From assembly GCA_013140765.1 (NCBI GenBank), contig JABFSE010000004.1, positions 110,988-174,987 on the forward strand: DNA of 64,000 bases. Reading direction: 5' to 3'. Positions 10,131-18,711 of the stretch are shown here, piece after piece; within the stretch, counting starts at the first letter, position 1; each line of letters begins with the position of its first letter. A program made the position numbers and the translations under genes. The notes under the pieces are model-generated. The model was not told the DNA's origin and searched no databases. It saw nothing but the letters and a program-made list of their open reading frames with translations. Source of the DNA: Sulfuriferula sp. (GTDB taxonomy: Bacteria > Pseudomonadota > Gammaproteobacteria > Burkholderiales > Sulfuriferulaceae).

Positions 10131-10322
10131 ATGACTTGCAATTCAGGTGGTATAGATCGCGCATTACGCATTATCGTCGGCATCGCCCTCATCGCACTCA
10201 CCCTTACCAACACTATCGGTATGTGGGGTTGGATAGGTGTCGTACCGTTATTAACAGGCATAGTTGGCATGTGCCCAGTGTACCCATTACTAGGCATTAA
10301 CACCTGCAAAACCAAAAAATAA
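10131..10322 (+). CDS. DUF2892 (YgaP-type) small inner membrane protein
   Basis: A 63 aa protein with an N-terminal Asn-Ser-Gly-Gly-Ile-Asp-Arg-x-Leu-Arg motif and two closely spaced membrane helices (about 13-31 and 33-53), ending in a CPVYPLLGINTCK segment. This is the DUF2892 fold found alone or fused to rhodanese domains in YgaP-like proteins. The conserved cysteines (C3, C46 and C57) suggest thiol or sulfur chemistry, but no function is proven. AAGGA precedes the ATG by seven bases. It is the first gene after the CRP-type operator and ends before a strong hairpin. Confidence 0.8.
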   Translation: MTCNSGGIDRALRIIVGIALIALTLTNTIGMWGWIGVVPLLTGIVGMCPVYPLLGINTCKTKK

Positions 10323-10328
10323 GCAACA

Positions 10329-10352
10329 CCACCCAGCACGCCTGCTGGGTGG
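10329..10352. terminator. Hairpin between converging DUF2892 gene and chaA
   Basis: A perfect ten-base stem (CCACCCAGCA / TGCTGGGTGG) with a CGCC loop lies seven bases after the DUF2892 stop and just past the converging chaA stop. It has no long T-run on either strand but its position between converging genes fits a bidirectional terminator. Confidence 0.7.
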
Positions 10353-10357
10353 ATAGC

Positions 10358-11437
10358 TTAAATCAAGCCCATCGCAACTAACGCAAGAAACACCGCAAAC
10401 AAAGCAAAATGACTCACCCCCTCAATCGCATTCGTTTCACCGTCATGCAAATTATTCATCACCGCCAACAAAGTCAACAATAACATTCCGCCCTGCACCG
10501 GTGTCAACGCCATCTCAATACGCTCGCCCTGAAATAAAGCAATCGACTCAATCACAGGCAAAGTCAACAACACCGTCGCCAACGACGCACCCAACGCGAT
10601 ATTCACCGTCGTTTGCATACGATTATTCTGCGCCGCACGCATTGCCGTCAAAATCTCAGGACTGGCCGAAATCAACGCCACCAGCACTGCAGGAATCGCA
10701 CGAGGCAACCCGCTACCCTTTAAGCCCGCATCCAACAATATCGAAAACACCTCAGACAACAAACCCACTAACACAATCGCCCCCAGCATCACTAACAAAT
10801 GCAAGGAATTAGGACTATGTTCAAGATCATGCGCCTCATCCTCAACCGAGGCATATTCAAAAAACCGCCTATGCTCAACAGTTTGCAACCGCAAAAATGC
10901 CAAATACATCACCGACATAATCCCAATTGAAAAAACCGAATAAACCTGCCACTGCACCGCAGGCACAAAATCAGGTACAAACATCCCCACCCCGATAGCC
11001 ACAATCAACATTGCAATATACGAATTGGCCGAATCCAGATTATATTTAACACGCCCATGCTTCAACCCAGCCACTATCGCCGCCAAGCCCAATATCCCGT
11101 TAATATCAAACATCACCGCCGCAAACACCGTGTCACGCGCTAACGTAGGATTCGGCTCGCCCTGCAACAACACCACCAAAATCACCACCTCAACCGACAC
11201 CGCCGCCAACGTCAAAATCAACGTCCCAAACGGCTCCCCCCAACGTATCGCCAACACCTCGGCATGATGACTAATCCGAAAAGCCACCATAATAATCGCC
11301 GCCAGAATAACCACCACCCCAGCAAACAAACCCAGCCCACCCGCAGCCACCAACACATGCTCAACCATCAACCCCAGCCCAAAAACCACCAACGCCAGCG
11401 CAACAGGCCATTCCGCCTTAAGATATCCCCACATCAT
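10358..11437 (-). CDS. chaA: ChaA-type calcium/sodium:proton antiporter
   Basis: An inner membrane protein of 359 aa with about ten to eleven hydrophobic helices, belonging to the CaCA superfamily. ChaA-like signatures are visible: the first repeat has HHAEVLAIRWGEPFGTLILTLA with the acidic VSVEV stretch, and the second repeat has ISASPEILTAMRAAQNNRMQ followed by NIALGASLATVLLTLPV. A histidine- and acid-rich loop occurs around residues 190-210. The probable role is Ca2+ or Na+/K+ export in exchange for protons; substrate cannot be told from sequence. An AGAGG ribosome site precedes a double ATG. It converges with the DUF2892 gene. Confidence 0.85.
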   Translation of the reverse strand: MMWGYLKAEWPVALALVVFGLGLMVEHVLVAAGGLGLFAGVVVILAAIIMVAFRISHHAEVLAIRWGEPFGTLILTLAAVSVEVVILVVLLQGEPNPTLARDTVFAAVMFDINGILGLAAIVAGLKHGRVKYNLDSANSYIAMLIVAIGVGMFVPDFVPAVQWQVYSVFSIGIMSVMYLAFLRLQTVEHRRFFEYASVEDEAHDLEHSPNSLHLLVMLGAIVLVGLLSEVFSILLDAGLKGSGLPRAIPAVLVALISASPEILTAMRAAQNNRMQTTVNIALGASLATVLLTLPVIESIALFQGERIEMALTPVQGGMLLLTLLAVMNNLHDGETNAIEGVSHFALFAVFLALVAMGLI

Positions 11438-11492
11438 CTAACAACCTCTAAATAAAAACGCATTGCTGACAGTATAGCACGTCACAAAATAC

Positions 11493-11529
11493 AGCAATGT
11501 TAGAACTGACCCCATTTAACGTTAGAACT
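11493..11529. repeat. IS-end-like repeat, copy 1, with a second truncated copy
   Basis: TGTTAGAACTGACCCC lies at 11498-11513 within a 22-base segment (11493-11514) that recurs exactly at 18506-18527. A truncated copy GTTAGAACT follows at 11521-11529. The pattern looks like left-over ends of an insertion sequence, but no transposase is present. Confidence 0.55.
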
Positions 11530-11531
11530 CA

Positions 11532-11618
11532 GCGAATTCAAATCACAAGTGCAACAGTCTTGATATTAAAAAACCTCGAGAGGCGTTCTGTAATTTAAGC
11601 ACTTACGACTTGAATTCA
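11532..11618. repeat. Imperfect inverted repeat at the edge of the decayed island
   Basis: GAATTCAAATCACAAGTGC at 11532-11550 and GCACTTACGACTTGAATTC at 11600-11618 are inverted copies with 16 of 19 matches. The right arm contains the end of the STAS-like remnant. The stretch 11438-11602 holds only these repeats and no gene. Confidence 0.45.
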
Positions 11619-11860
11619 CCGCGTACCTGATTTGCAGTCTCAAGCCATTTACAATTTAACTTAATACGCTTTCTAAATTCATTAAGACCTATTGCGGACG
11701 CTAATCTTCCGATGCACTCATCAGCAAAAGAAGGGGTCAAACTTTTGTTTAGAAAATCGACCTCTATCAATTCATATTCATGAAGTAAATCAGTGATTTT
11801 ATTGCGTGCTTCTGCACCTACTGGTCGCGTGCTAAACTCTAGCGCACTATAAGTACGCCG
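11603..11860 (-). pseudogene. STAS-like (DUF4325) protein remnant without start codon
   Basis: The minus strand from 11860 to the stop at 11603 encodes about 85 residues with the DUF4325 pattern: FSTRPVGAEARNKI, then EVDFLNKSLTPSFADECIGRL, then NEFRKRIKL. The frame is closed upstream by a TAA at 11861-11863, and no ATG, GTG or TTG occurs before the conserved core. It overlaps the end of the preceding ATPase remnant in another frame. It was probably either a separate partner that lost its start or the C-terminal half of one fused protein broken by a frameshift near 11840-11860. In intact systems such STAS-like proteins often accompany GHKL ATPases; their role is unknown. Confidence 0.6.
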
Positions 11861-12528
11861 TTATTTTGTTCCAATAGCTTTCTAGCGACCGCCAAACCGT
11901 AACCAGAATGTCCCTTACCTGGCTTGCTTGTTACGCCATATTGAGTTGCAAGCTCGCAGGAGTTTACAACATTCAATCTGTCCAATAACGATCCATTTTG
12001 CATAAGTGATTCACGAATACCAATTCCCGTATCGACCAATGCAATTTGAGCTTTGCGTCCAGTACGCCAAACTTAGGCACATACAGCTCCAAAAACGCCG
12101 TCTTTAACGTCCGAATGGGCATAACAATTACCAATTAGCTCTCGAAGCATTGTGCTTATGGCATCATTTGTATCTTTATCGCTAGATACGTCTTCAAAAA
12201 ATCTCATTAACGCATTTGCTGTCTCATCAACTTTTGAAACACTCTTTAATAATTCAATGGGATGATAGGTACCTGCGGTACGCTCCCGAACGTTGTCATG
12301 CGTACTTTCAATTCCTAATACACCCCATAAATTCATAGTCCGTGCATAAGAAGTTATTTTTTCAGGAAGTGCCAGTTGCGCTGGCTCATGTTTTCTAAGA
12401 ATATGAACGAGTGTGGCAAAATGGAATGGTTTTATAAAACCTGGTCCAACACACGTTTTATTTTTTTCTAATGCGTCTAGCTCTCCTAACCACTGCTGAA
12501 GATCTGCATTTGTTGTATATTTCATCAT
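11839..12528 (-). pseudogene. GHKL (histidine-kinase-like) ATPase interrupted by an in-frame stop
   Basis: Two open segments (12528-12073 and 12072-11839) are in the same frame and separated only by a TAA at 12073-12075. Read through, they form one ATPase of about 229 aa. The first part ends with the N-box ELIGNCYAHSD. The second carries the G1 box VDTGIGIRES and the glycine-rich lid GKGHSGYGLAVARKLLEQ. There is no dimerisation or phospho-acceptor histidine domain, so it was not a sensor kinase. The nonsense codon separates the N-box from the ATP lid, so the product should be dead unless the stop is suppressed. A STAS-like remnant follows. The lower GC content, flanking repeats and lack of linkage to neighbours suggest acquired, decaying DNA. 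Confidence 0.7.
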
Positions 12529-12598
12529 GCTTAAGTTAACTTACCTTCTTATCAGTAAAACTAAAAATCATCAAACTTCAAAAAATGGCTACTAATTT

Positions 12599-14662
12599 CT
12601 AAGCCGATAACAACGATATATCCGCCACTTGATTCATCATTTCGCCCAATGCTTGCAGTAACGCTAACCGATTTTGGCGGATTGCCATATCGTCGGCCAT
12701 GACCATCACCGCGTCGAAGAACGTATCAACAGGTTCGCGCACGGCGGCTAGTGCGGTCAACGCTGCGGTATAGTTAGCGTTGTTGACGTGCTCATTGACG
12801 ACAGGGGTAAGTTGGACGATGTGAGCATGAAGTTGCTTTTCTTCTTCCATTTGTAGCAAACTCGGCTGTACAGCACCAATAGACTCGGTCACTTTTTTGA
12901 GGATGTTGCGCACGCGTTTGTTGGCGGCTGACAGTGCGGCGGCTTCGGGCAATTGCTGGAATTCGCGCACCGCTTGTATCCGCGCCACGATTAAATCCAT
13001 GCGGGCGGGCTGGTTGGCTAATACCGATTCTACCGCGCCTGCGTCATAACCTTGCTCTTTGAGGTAGTGGCGCAGACGGTCGAGCATGAAATGATACACA
13101 TCAACATCCGTACTTTCTTTTACCACATCCGCAGGGAATGCCGCGAGTGTGTGCGCTAACAAACTTGGCAAAGATAATGGCAATGGTGTTTCTATCAGTA
13201 TGCGCAATACGCCCAGCGCGGCGCGGCGCAGACCGAACGGGTCTTTGTCGCCTGTCGGAATCAAGCCTATACCGAAGATACCGACCAGTGTATCGATCTT
13301 ATCGGCCAATGCCACACTTGCCGCTATTACGCCTTGTGGTAGCGCGTCACCCGCAAAGCGGGGCTGATAATGCGCACTGATGGCGGCGGCAATGTCAGCG
13401 GCTTCGCCATCATGCAGGGCGTAATGCGTACCCATCATGCCTTGTAACTCGGGGAATTCGCCGACCATATCGGTGCTTAAGTCTGCTTTAGCCAGATATG
13501 CGGCGCGGCTGGCAGCATTCGTATCTGCACCTAATAACTGAGCGATATGCGCGGCTATAATTTGCAAGCGTTGTACACGCTGTAATTGACTGCCGAGTTT
13601 GTTGTGATAAACCACCTGCGCGAGTTTTTCTACACGGCTATCTAGGCGTGTTTTGCGATCCTGATCAAAGAAAAATTTAGCATCGGACAAACGTGCGCGT
13701 AATACGCGTTCATTACCCTGAATAATGTTGCTGGCATCCGCTGTTTGCAAATTGGACACCACAAGAAAACGCGGCAATAGCGTGCCGTTGGCATCGGCTA
13801 ATGGGAAGTATTTTTGATGCTGTTTCATGGACAAAATCAAACAGGCTTGCGGTACGGCTAAGAAATCCTCACTGAATGTACCCGCATAGACAACGGGAAA
13901 CTCAACCAAACCCGTCACTTCATCTAGCAAAGCATCATCCCACAATACCTGCGCGTCACCTGCGACAGCGGTTAATTGTTTGCGTATGTCAGCACGGCGC
14001 ATGGCAAAATCAGCCATAACAAAACCATCATCCAACAAACTACTGGCATAATCATCAGCTTGTTTAATGTTAATTTCGCCTTCGGACAAGAACCTATGCC
14101 CCAAAGTGATACGGTCACTGGTCAAACCCAGCACTTCGCCCGTCACCACCTCATCGCCATGCAGCATCACCAAGCCATGCACGGGGCGCACGAATTCAAT
14201 ATCGCTATCACCCCAGCGCATCAGCTTCGCCACGGGTAGCTTTTTCAATGCGTCGGCAACCATGCCAGACAAATGCTGCGCCAGCGGTTCGCCAGCTTGC
14301 GTACTGCGATAAACGTAGCAGTCTTGCTTACCGTCGTGCATGGTAGCCAAATCCTCAACTGCCACCCCGCACGAACGCGCAAAACCTGTCAATGCAGGCG
14401 TTGCCACACCGTCTTTCATCGCCGTAGCAACAGCAGGACCTTTACGCTCGACTTGGCGCGGTGGCTGAATCGCGACCACATCAGGAATGCTCACCGCCAA
14501 ACGGCGCGGCGTGGCAAACGACACCATGCCATCCAGATTAGCCACATAACCTTGCGCCAGTAGCGCATTCGCAATACCGCTACTAAACGCTGCTGATAAT
14601 TTTGACAGTGATTTAGGTGGTAACTCTTCAGTGCGTAATTCGATTAGCAAAGTTGCGCTCAT
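12599..14662 (-). CDS. glyS: Glycyl-tRNA synthetase beta subunit
   Basis: The 687 aa beta subunit of the bacterial alpha2beta2 glycyl-tRNA synthetase. It begins with the family N-terminus [15 protein letters not shown] and includes the HD-like stretch [17 protein letters not shown] and the C-terminal anticodon-binding (DALR-like) domain with [11 protein letters not shown]. It overlaps the end of glyQ by four bases (ATGA), the usual glyQ-glyS coupling. Length and motifs are normal. Confidence 0.97.
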   Translation of the reverse strand: MSATLLIELRTEELPPKSLSKLSAAFSSGIANALLAQGYVANLDGMVSFATPRRLAVSIPDVVAIQPPRQVERKGPAVATAMKDGVATPALTGFARSCGVAVEDLATMHDGKQDCYVYRSTQAGEPLAQHLSGMVADALKKLPVAKLMRWGDSDIEFVRPVHGLVMLHGDEVVTGEVLGLTSDRITLGHRFLSEGEINIKQADDYASSLLDDGFVMADFAMRRADIRKQLTAVAGDAQVLWDDALLDEVTGLVEFPVVYAGTFSEDFLAVPQACLILSMKQHQKYFPLADANGTLLPRFLVVSNLQTADASNIIQGNERVLRARLSDAKFFFDQDRKTRLDSRVEKLAQVVYHNKLGSQLQRVQRLQIIAAHIAQLLGADTNAASRAAYLAKADLSTDMVGEFPELQGMMGTHYALHDGEAADIAAAISAHYQPRFAGDALPQGVIAASVALADKIDTLVGIFGIGLIPTGDKDPFGLRRAALGVLRILIETPLPLSLPSLLAHTLAAFPADVVKESTDVDVYHFMLDRLRHYLKEQGYDAGAVESVLANQPARMDLIVARIQAVREFQQLPEAAALSAANKRVRNILKKVTESIGAVQPSLLQMEEEKQLHAHIVQLTPVVNEHVNNANYTAALTALAAVREPVDTFFDAVMVMADDMAIRQNRLALLQALGEMMNQVADISLLSA

Positions 14663-15546
14663 GCCGCATCTCCCGATTGATTCAGCATAGGGAAACCCAA
14701 CGCCTCGCGTGATTCATAATAAGCCTGCGCCACTTTGCGTGACAAAGTACGCACACGACCGATATACGCCGCCCGTTCGGTAACTGAAATCGCACCACGT
14801 GCATCCAGCAAATTAAATGTATGGGAGCATTTCATCACCATTTCAAAGCCTGGCAACGGCAAGCCCAAATCCATCAGCCGTGCGGCTTCGCGCTCAAAAT
14901 CATTAAACTGCTGGAACAGCCATTGCGCGTTGGAATGTTCAAAATTGTATTTAGATTGCTCGACTTCGTTTTGGTGATACACATCACCATAGCTCACGCC
15001 TTGCGTCCACACTAAATCGTAAACGTTTTCCACGCCTTGTAAATACATTGCCAAGCGTTCCAAGCCGTAGGTGATCTCCCCCAGCACAGGCTTGCATTTC
15101 AGCCCACCCACTTCTTGAAAATAAGTGAATTGCGTGACTTCCATGCCGTTCAGCCAGACTTCCCAGCCTAAGCCCCACGCGCCCAACGTCGGCGACTCCC
15201 AATCGTCTTCAACAAAGCGTATATCGTGCACATTGGTATCCACGCCTAATGCACGCAGGCTATTCAAGTATAATTCTTGGATATTCGGCGGGCTAGGCTT
15301 GAGCACAACTTGAAACTGATAATAATGCTGTAAGCGATTTGGATTTTCGCCATAACGCCCGTCTTTAGGACGACGTGACGGCTGCACAAACGCCGCCTGC
15401 CAAGGCTCAGGACCCAGTGCGCGAAGAAAAGTAGCGGTATGAAAAGTGCCCGCACCCATTTCCATATCGTAAGGTTGCAACAACACACAACCCTGTTTCG
15501 CCCAGTATTGCTGTAGCGTTAATATAATTTCTTGAAAAGTCAGCAT
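14659..15546 (-). CDS. glyQ: Glycyl-tRNA synthetase alpha subunit
   Basis: The 295 aa catalytic class II subunit. It starts [18 protein letters not shown] and contains the near-invariant [19 protein letters not shown] segment and the class II motif 2 region [18 protein letters not shown]. The start is ATG at 15546, preceded on the minus strand by a small GGTAAAA/TTTTACC inverted repeat at 15563-15582 that may lie in the promoter. It is first gene of the glyQS pair. Confidence 0.97.
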   Translation of the reverse strand: MLTFQEIILTLQQYWAKQGCVLLQPYDMEMGAGTFHTATFLRALGPEPWQAAFVQPSRRPKDGRYGENPNRLQHYYQFQVVLKPSPPNIQELYLNSLRALGVDTNVHDIRFVEDDWESPTLGAWGLGWEVWLNGMEVTQFTYFQEVGGLKCKPVLGEITYGLERLAMYLQGVENVYDLVWTQGVSYGDVYHQNEVEQSKYNFEHSNAQWLFQQFNDFEREAARLMDLGLPLPGFEMVMKCSHTFNLLDARGAISVTERAAYIGRVRTLSRKVAQAYYESREALGFPMLNQSGDAA

Positions 15547-15591
15547 GGTGCACGCTTAGAACGGTAAAAATATAATTTTACCAGCTGAATG

Positions 15592-15622
15592 CCTCGCCGT
15601 GTACGCTCATCCTACGGCGAGG
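15592..15622 (-). terminator. Hairpin after the terC-like gene
   Basis: CCTCGCCGT (15592-15600) pairs with ACGGCGAGG (15614-15622), a nine-base stem just downstream of the minus-strand TerC gene stop and upstream of glyQ. No T-run follows, so it may terminate weakly or protect a 3' end. Confidence 0.55.
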
Positions 15623-15634
15623 TGATGATTAGGC

Positions 15635-16351
15635 TTATTTTTTATGCCGTGCGTTGTGAATTTTACGGTGTTGCATCTCTTCATACACCACCGTGCCCAC
15701 GGTTGCGCCGATAACCACGGCGAATTTAAGCATATCAGGCACATGAATCGCTACATCCCAGCCCACAAAAGCGGGCAACTCTTCTAGCAAAATAACCGCA
15801 CCAATGAAAGCCACGATGGCATATGCGCAAGCCTCTAATAAGTGATAACGTTTGAGCAATTTCAACACCAGCTTAGTGGTAAATATCATCGCAATACCGC
15901 CCATCACCGTACCGATAAGCACGACCATCAGTTTAGGCGACATCGCCACCGTTGCCACCACGTTATCGACACTAAACGCAATATCAGCCAAAGTAATCGC
16001 AATAATCGCCGCACCTAATGCTTCGCGGGCGTGGTGCGTGGCTTCCTCGTTATCCACCACAAAATGCTTATACGCGATATAAACCAAATACAAGCCGCCG
16101 ACGATTTTGATAATAGGATATTTAATAATAAAACCCACCACAAACAAAGCCAGCAAGCGGAACAATATCCCCGCGCTCAAGCCAAATATAATCGCCTTCT
16201 GCTCTTGATGTCGCGGCAATTTATCTGCAATCGCCGCTACCACCAAACTATTATCCAAAGATAGCAATGACGACAAAACAATCACTGAAATTATCGTCGG
16301 CATGTCCGTCATATCTACATAACCTAAATACTGCATTATCTGCGCTAACAT
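15635..16351 (-). CDS. TerC family integral membrane protein
   Basis: A 238 aa protein with seven hydrophobic helices. The TerC signature is present twice as acidic intramembrane motifs: SLLSLDNSLVVAAIADKLP in helix 1-2 and DIAFSVDNVVATVAMS in the middle. Family members are linked to metal ion (notably manganese) export or tellurite resistance, and the two conserved Asp-Asn pairs would line an ion path. The C-terminus is basic (HRKIHNARHKK). The gene stands alone between glyQS and the two-component system. Substrate unknown. Confidence 0.85.
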   Translation of the reverse strand: MLAQIMQYLGYVDMTDMPTIISVIVLSSLLSLDNSLVVAAIADKLPRHQEQKAIIFGLSAGILFRLLALFVVGFIIKYPIIKIVGGLYLVYIAYKHFVVDNEEATHHAREALGAAIIAITLADIAFSVDNVVATVAMSPKLMVVLIGTVMGGIAMIFTTKLVLKLLKRYHLLEACAYAIVAFIGAVILLEELPAFVGWDVAIHVPDMLKFAVVIGATVGTVVYEEMQHRKIHNARHKK

Positions 16352-16385
16352 AAAAACTCACTATAAAATCATCAACAATTCAGCA

Positions 16386-17705
16386 TTATAACCTAGGCAC
16401 TATACAAATCCGCAATGTAGCCACCAAACCGCCGCCCTCCCGCGCCGTCAAACTCAATTGCCAACCATGCGCTTGCGCTAACTGACGCGCGATTGCCAAC
16501 CCTAATCCACTACCGCCTGTCGCTAAATTACGCGAGCTTTCCAAGCGGAAAAATGGCATAAAAACCGCCTCCATCTGTTCACTAGGTATGCCAGGCCCGC
16601 GATCTAGCACGTGAATCAATACCGCATCCCCGACCTGCTCACCACGCACAGACACGCCATGCGGCTGTCCATAACGCACTGCATTTTGTATTAGATTGGT
16701 CACAATCCGCTGTAACGCATTAGGCGCGACAGACACAGACAAAACCGCCATTGTCGCCAACTCAACCTGACCGCCGCCGCGCACAGCATCATCCACCATG
16801 ACCTGCAATAACGGCGCTACATCCAACACCTGCAATGGTTCGCTATTCAAGCCACGCGCCATATCGAGAAAATCAGCAATCAACTGATTCATCTGCACCA
16901 AATCACGCTCAATTTGCGTTACCAACAACGCATCCGTTTGCTCAGGCAACATCGCCACCGCCAACCGCATTCGCGCTATCGGCGTGCGTAAATCATGTGA
17001 AATGCCCGCTAACAATGTCGTCCGATTTGCCAATAAATCCTGCACCTCGTTCGCCATCTGGTTAAATGCCCGCGCCAGCACTGCCAACTCACGCGCACCC
17101 CGTTCAGGCAAGGGTTGCGGCATCTTACCCTGCCCCACCTGCGCCGCCGCCGCGCTCATTTGCGCCAGCGTGCGCGTCAACCGCCGCACCACCAGCAACG
17201 CCGTCAACCATACCAACAACGCCCCTAGACTAACCATCCCCACCGCCGCCATAGGCGCACGCGTGTTATAGCGATTACTTTCAAAACCAACGCGAATAAA
17301 ATGACCTCCCATCTGCAAATCAGCCCACACCCAGCCTGCCTTACCACTTTCTAGCTTCACCTGCTCGCCAGTGCGCTTAGACAACGCCGCCTCAATGTTA
17401 CGGCTATTCACAAAACGTTCAGCGGGAACCTCCGCTATCGCATCAATTTTGCTAATCTGCAAATGATGATGCTCGTGCAATTCACGCTCAAATGCCGCGC
17501 GTGTTTCAGGCGGCAACTCCACCCAAGTTTGCGCCGATAGCACGATTAACGCCGCCAAATCATCCGCCGAACGTTGCGCCATCGGGTTCAATACCGTCAC
17601 CGCCACCAATGCCAACGCCACCGCTTGAAACAACACAAACGCTAACCCCAATGTCAACGCAGTACGCCCAAACAAACTATCAGGCCACAACGCTTTTAAT
17701 CTCAC
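16386..17705 (-). CDS. EnvZ-like sensor histidine kinase
   Basis: A 439 aa membrane kinase. It has helix 1 at about 17-40, a periplasmic loop of about 110 residues, helix 2 at 154-173, and a HAMP domain. The H-box GISHDLRTPIARMRLA carries the phospho-acceptor His237. N-box NLIQNAVRYG and G-boxes DRGPGIP and GGSGLGLAIARQLA follow. The start is a GTG overlapping the response-regulator stop by four bases (GTGA), so the pair is translationally coupled. The architecture and pairing resemble EnvZ/OmpR; the signal is not readable from sequence. Confidence 0.9.
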   Translation of the reverse strand: MRLKALWPDSLFGRTALTLGLAFVLFQAVALALVAVTVLNPMAQRSADDLAALIVLSAQTWVELPPETRAAFERELHEHHHLQISKIDAIAEVPAERFVNSRNIEAALSKRTGEQVKLESGKAGWVWADLQMGGHFIRVGFESNRYNTRAPMAAVGMVSLGALLVWLTALLVVRRLTRTLAQMSAAAAQVGQGKMPQPLPERGARELAVLARAFNQMANEVQDLLANRTTLLAGISHDLRTPIARMRLAVAMLPEQTDALLVTQIERDLVQMNQLIADFLDMARGLNSEPLQVLDVAPLLQVMVDDAVRGGGQVELATMAVLSVSVAPNALQRIVTNLIQNAVRYGQPHGVSVRGEQVGDAVLIHVLDRGPGIPSEQMEAVFMPFFRLESSRNLATGGSGLGLAIARQLAQAHGWQLSLTAREGGGLVATLRICIVPRL

Positions 17706-18418
17706 TGACTAGCACCCTTAGGCGAAAACAAATACCCTTGTCCCCACACAGTACGAATATAAACAGGCTCAGTTGAATCAGGCTCAATTTTGCGCCGCAA
17801 CCGCGTAACTCGCACATCAATACTGCGATCAAACGGATCTCTATCATAGCCTTTCAACATATCCATCAGCTGATCTCGCGACAACACCCGATTAGGATGG
17901 CTAGTAAAAATCTGCAAAATTGCGAATTCAGCCGTTGTTAAGCTCACTTCAACACCCGCCTTGGTTAATCGTTGCGCTGACACATCCAGCTCAAAATCCG
18001 CAAATCGCACCACCTCATTAGCACCCACATCAGCAACAACAACCTGCTTACGCCTAAGCACCGCACGCACCCGCGCTAATAACTCACGCGGATTAAACGG
18101 CTTCGCCAGATAATCATCCGCCCCCACCTCCAGCCCAACTATCCTATCAATATCCTCACCCCGCGCAGACAACATAATCACAGGCAAAGCCACCCCCGCA
18201 CGCAATCGACGCGCAATCGACAATCCATCCTCACCCGGCATCATTAAATCCAAAATAATCAAATCAGGCCGCGACTGCGCCAGCACCGCATCCATCTCCG
18301 CACCGCCAGCCGCAAGACTCACCTCAAACCCATTCGTCGTCAGATACTGCGCCAACAAACTACGCAAACCATCGTCATCATCCACCACCAACAAATGCGC
18401 CTTAGCCACCTCATCCAT
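17702..18418 (-). CDS. ompR: OmpR-family response regulator
   Basis: A 238 aa regulator. Its receiver domain has the acidic pair VVDDDD, phospho-acceptor Asp57 in LIILDLMMPGEDG, and the K in LAKPFNPRELLARVRAVLRR. The C-terminal winged helix follows, with LTTAEFAILQIF, RDQLMDMLKGYDRDPFDRSIDVRVTRLRRK split around residue 205, and TVWGQGYLF. The HTH is closely OmpR-like, hence the tentative symbol. A GGGTGG ribosome site precedes the ATG. The nearest outer membrane protein gene is the FadL-type gene upstream at 18712-19932, a possible but unproven target. Confidence 0.9.
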   Translation of the reverse strand: MDEVAKAHLLVVDDDDGLRSLLAQYLTTNGFEVSLAAGGAEMDAVLAQSRPDLIILDLMMPGEDGLSIARRLRAGVALPVIMLSARGEDIDRIVGLEVGADDYLAKPFNPRELLARVRAVLRRKQVVVADVGANEVVRFADFELDVSAQRLTKAGVEVSLTTAEFAILQIFTSHPNRVLSRDQLMDMLKGYDRDPFDRSIDVRVTRLRRKIEPDSTEPVYIRTVWGQGYLFSPKGASQ

Positions 18419-18450
18419 GATCCACCCTCATCATCAAAATCATGTTTTCA

Positions 18451-18479
18451 TCATAACATAACCCACAGCAACGTTATGA
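18451..18479. promoter_or_regulatory. Inverted repeat upstream of ompR
   Basis: TCATAAC at 18451-18457 pairs with GTTATGA at 18473-18479, with an additional CATAAC at 18457-18462. It lies about 40 bases upstream of the ompR start, a plausible site for a regulator or autoregulation. No binding protein can be assigned. Confidence 0.35.
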
Positions 18480-18505
18480 TAAGCGAATAATTGGCGGCAA
18501 TATAT

Positions 18506-18527
18506 AGCAATGTTAGAACTGACCCCA
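18506..18527. repeat. IS-end-like repeat, copy 2
   Basis: An exact 22-base copy, in the same orientation, of the segment at 11493-11514, containing TGTTAGAACTGACCCC. It is solitary: no transposase or matching opposite end is nearby. The rest of 18419-18711 holds an inverted repeat and a terminator but no gene. Confidence 0.55.
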
Positions 18528-18645
18528 AATATCCTCATTTGATACTCCATTTTTAATCAATAAACTGCGTTCTATCGTACATTGCATCATACAGGCGCTA
18601 TCATAACAGCATAGATCACCATATCATTCCGAAAGTGACAGGCAT

Positions 18646-18676
18646 AAAAAACCGAGGGACATGCCCTCGGTTTTTT
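18646..18676. terminator. Strong bidirectional terminator after the fadL-like gene
   Basis: CCGAGGG and CCCTCGG flank an ACATG loop, with six A on the left and six T on the right. It is a textbook intrinsic terminator on both strands, serving the minus-strand FadL-type gene that ends at 18712. Confidence 0.92.
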
Positions 18677-18711
18677 AGCTACGGATAGTCTTGTGAACTA
18701 TTAAGTAGAGA

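Noticed and set aside
11839..12528. Two separate small genes.
   Set aside because: Both segments share a frame and split one ATPase fold at a single TAA, so a single broken gene is the simpler reading.
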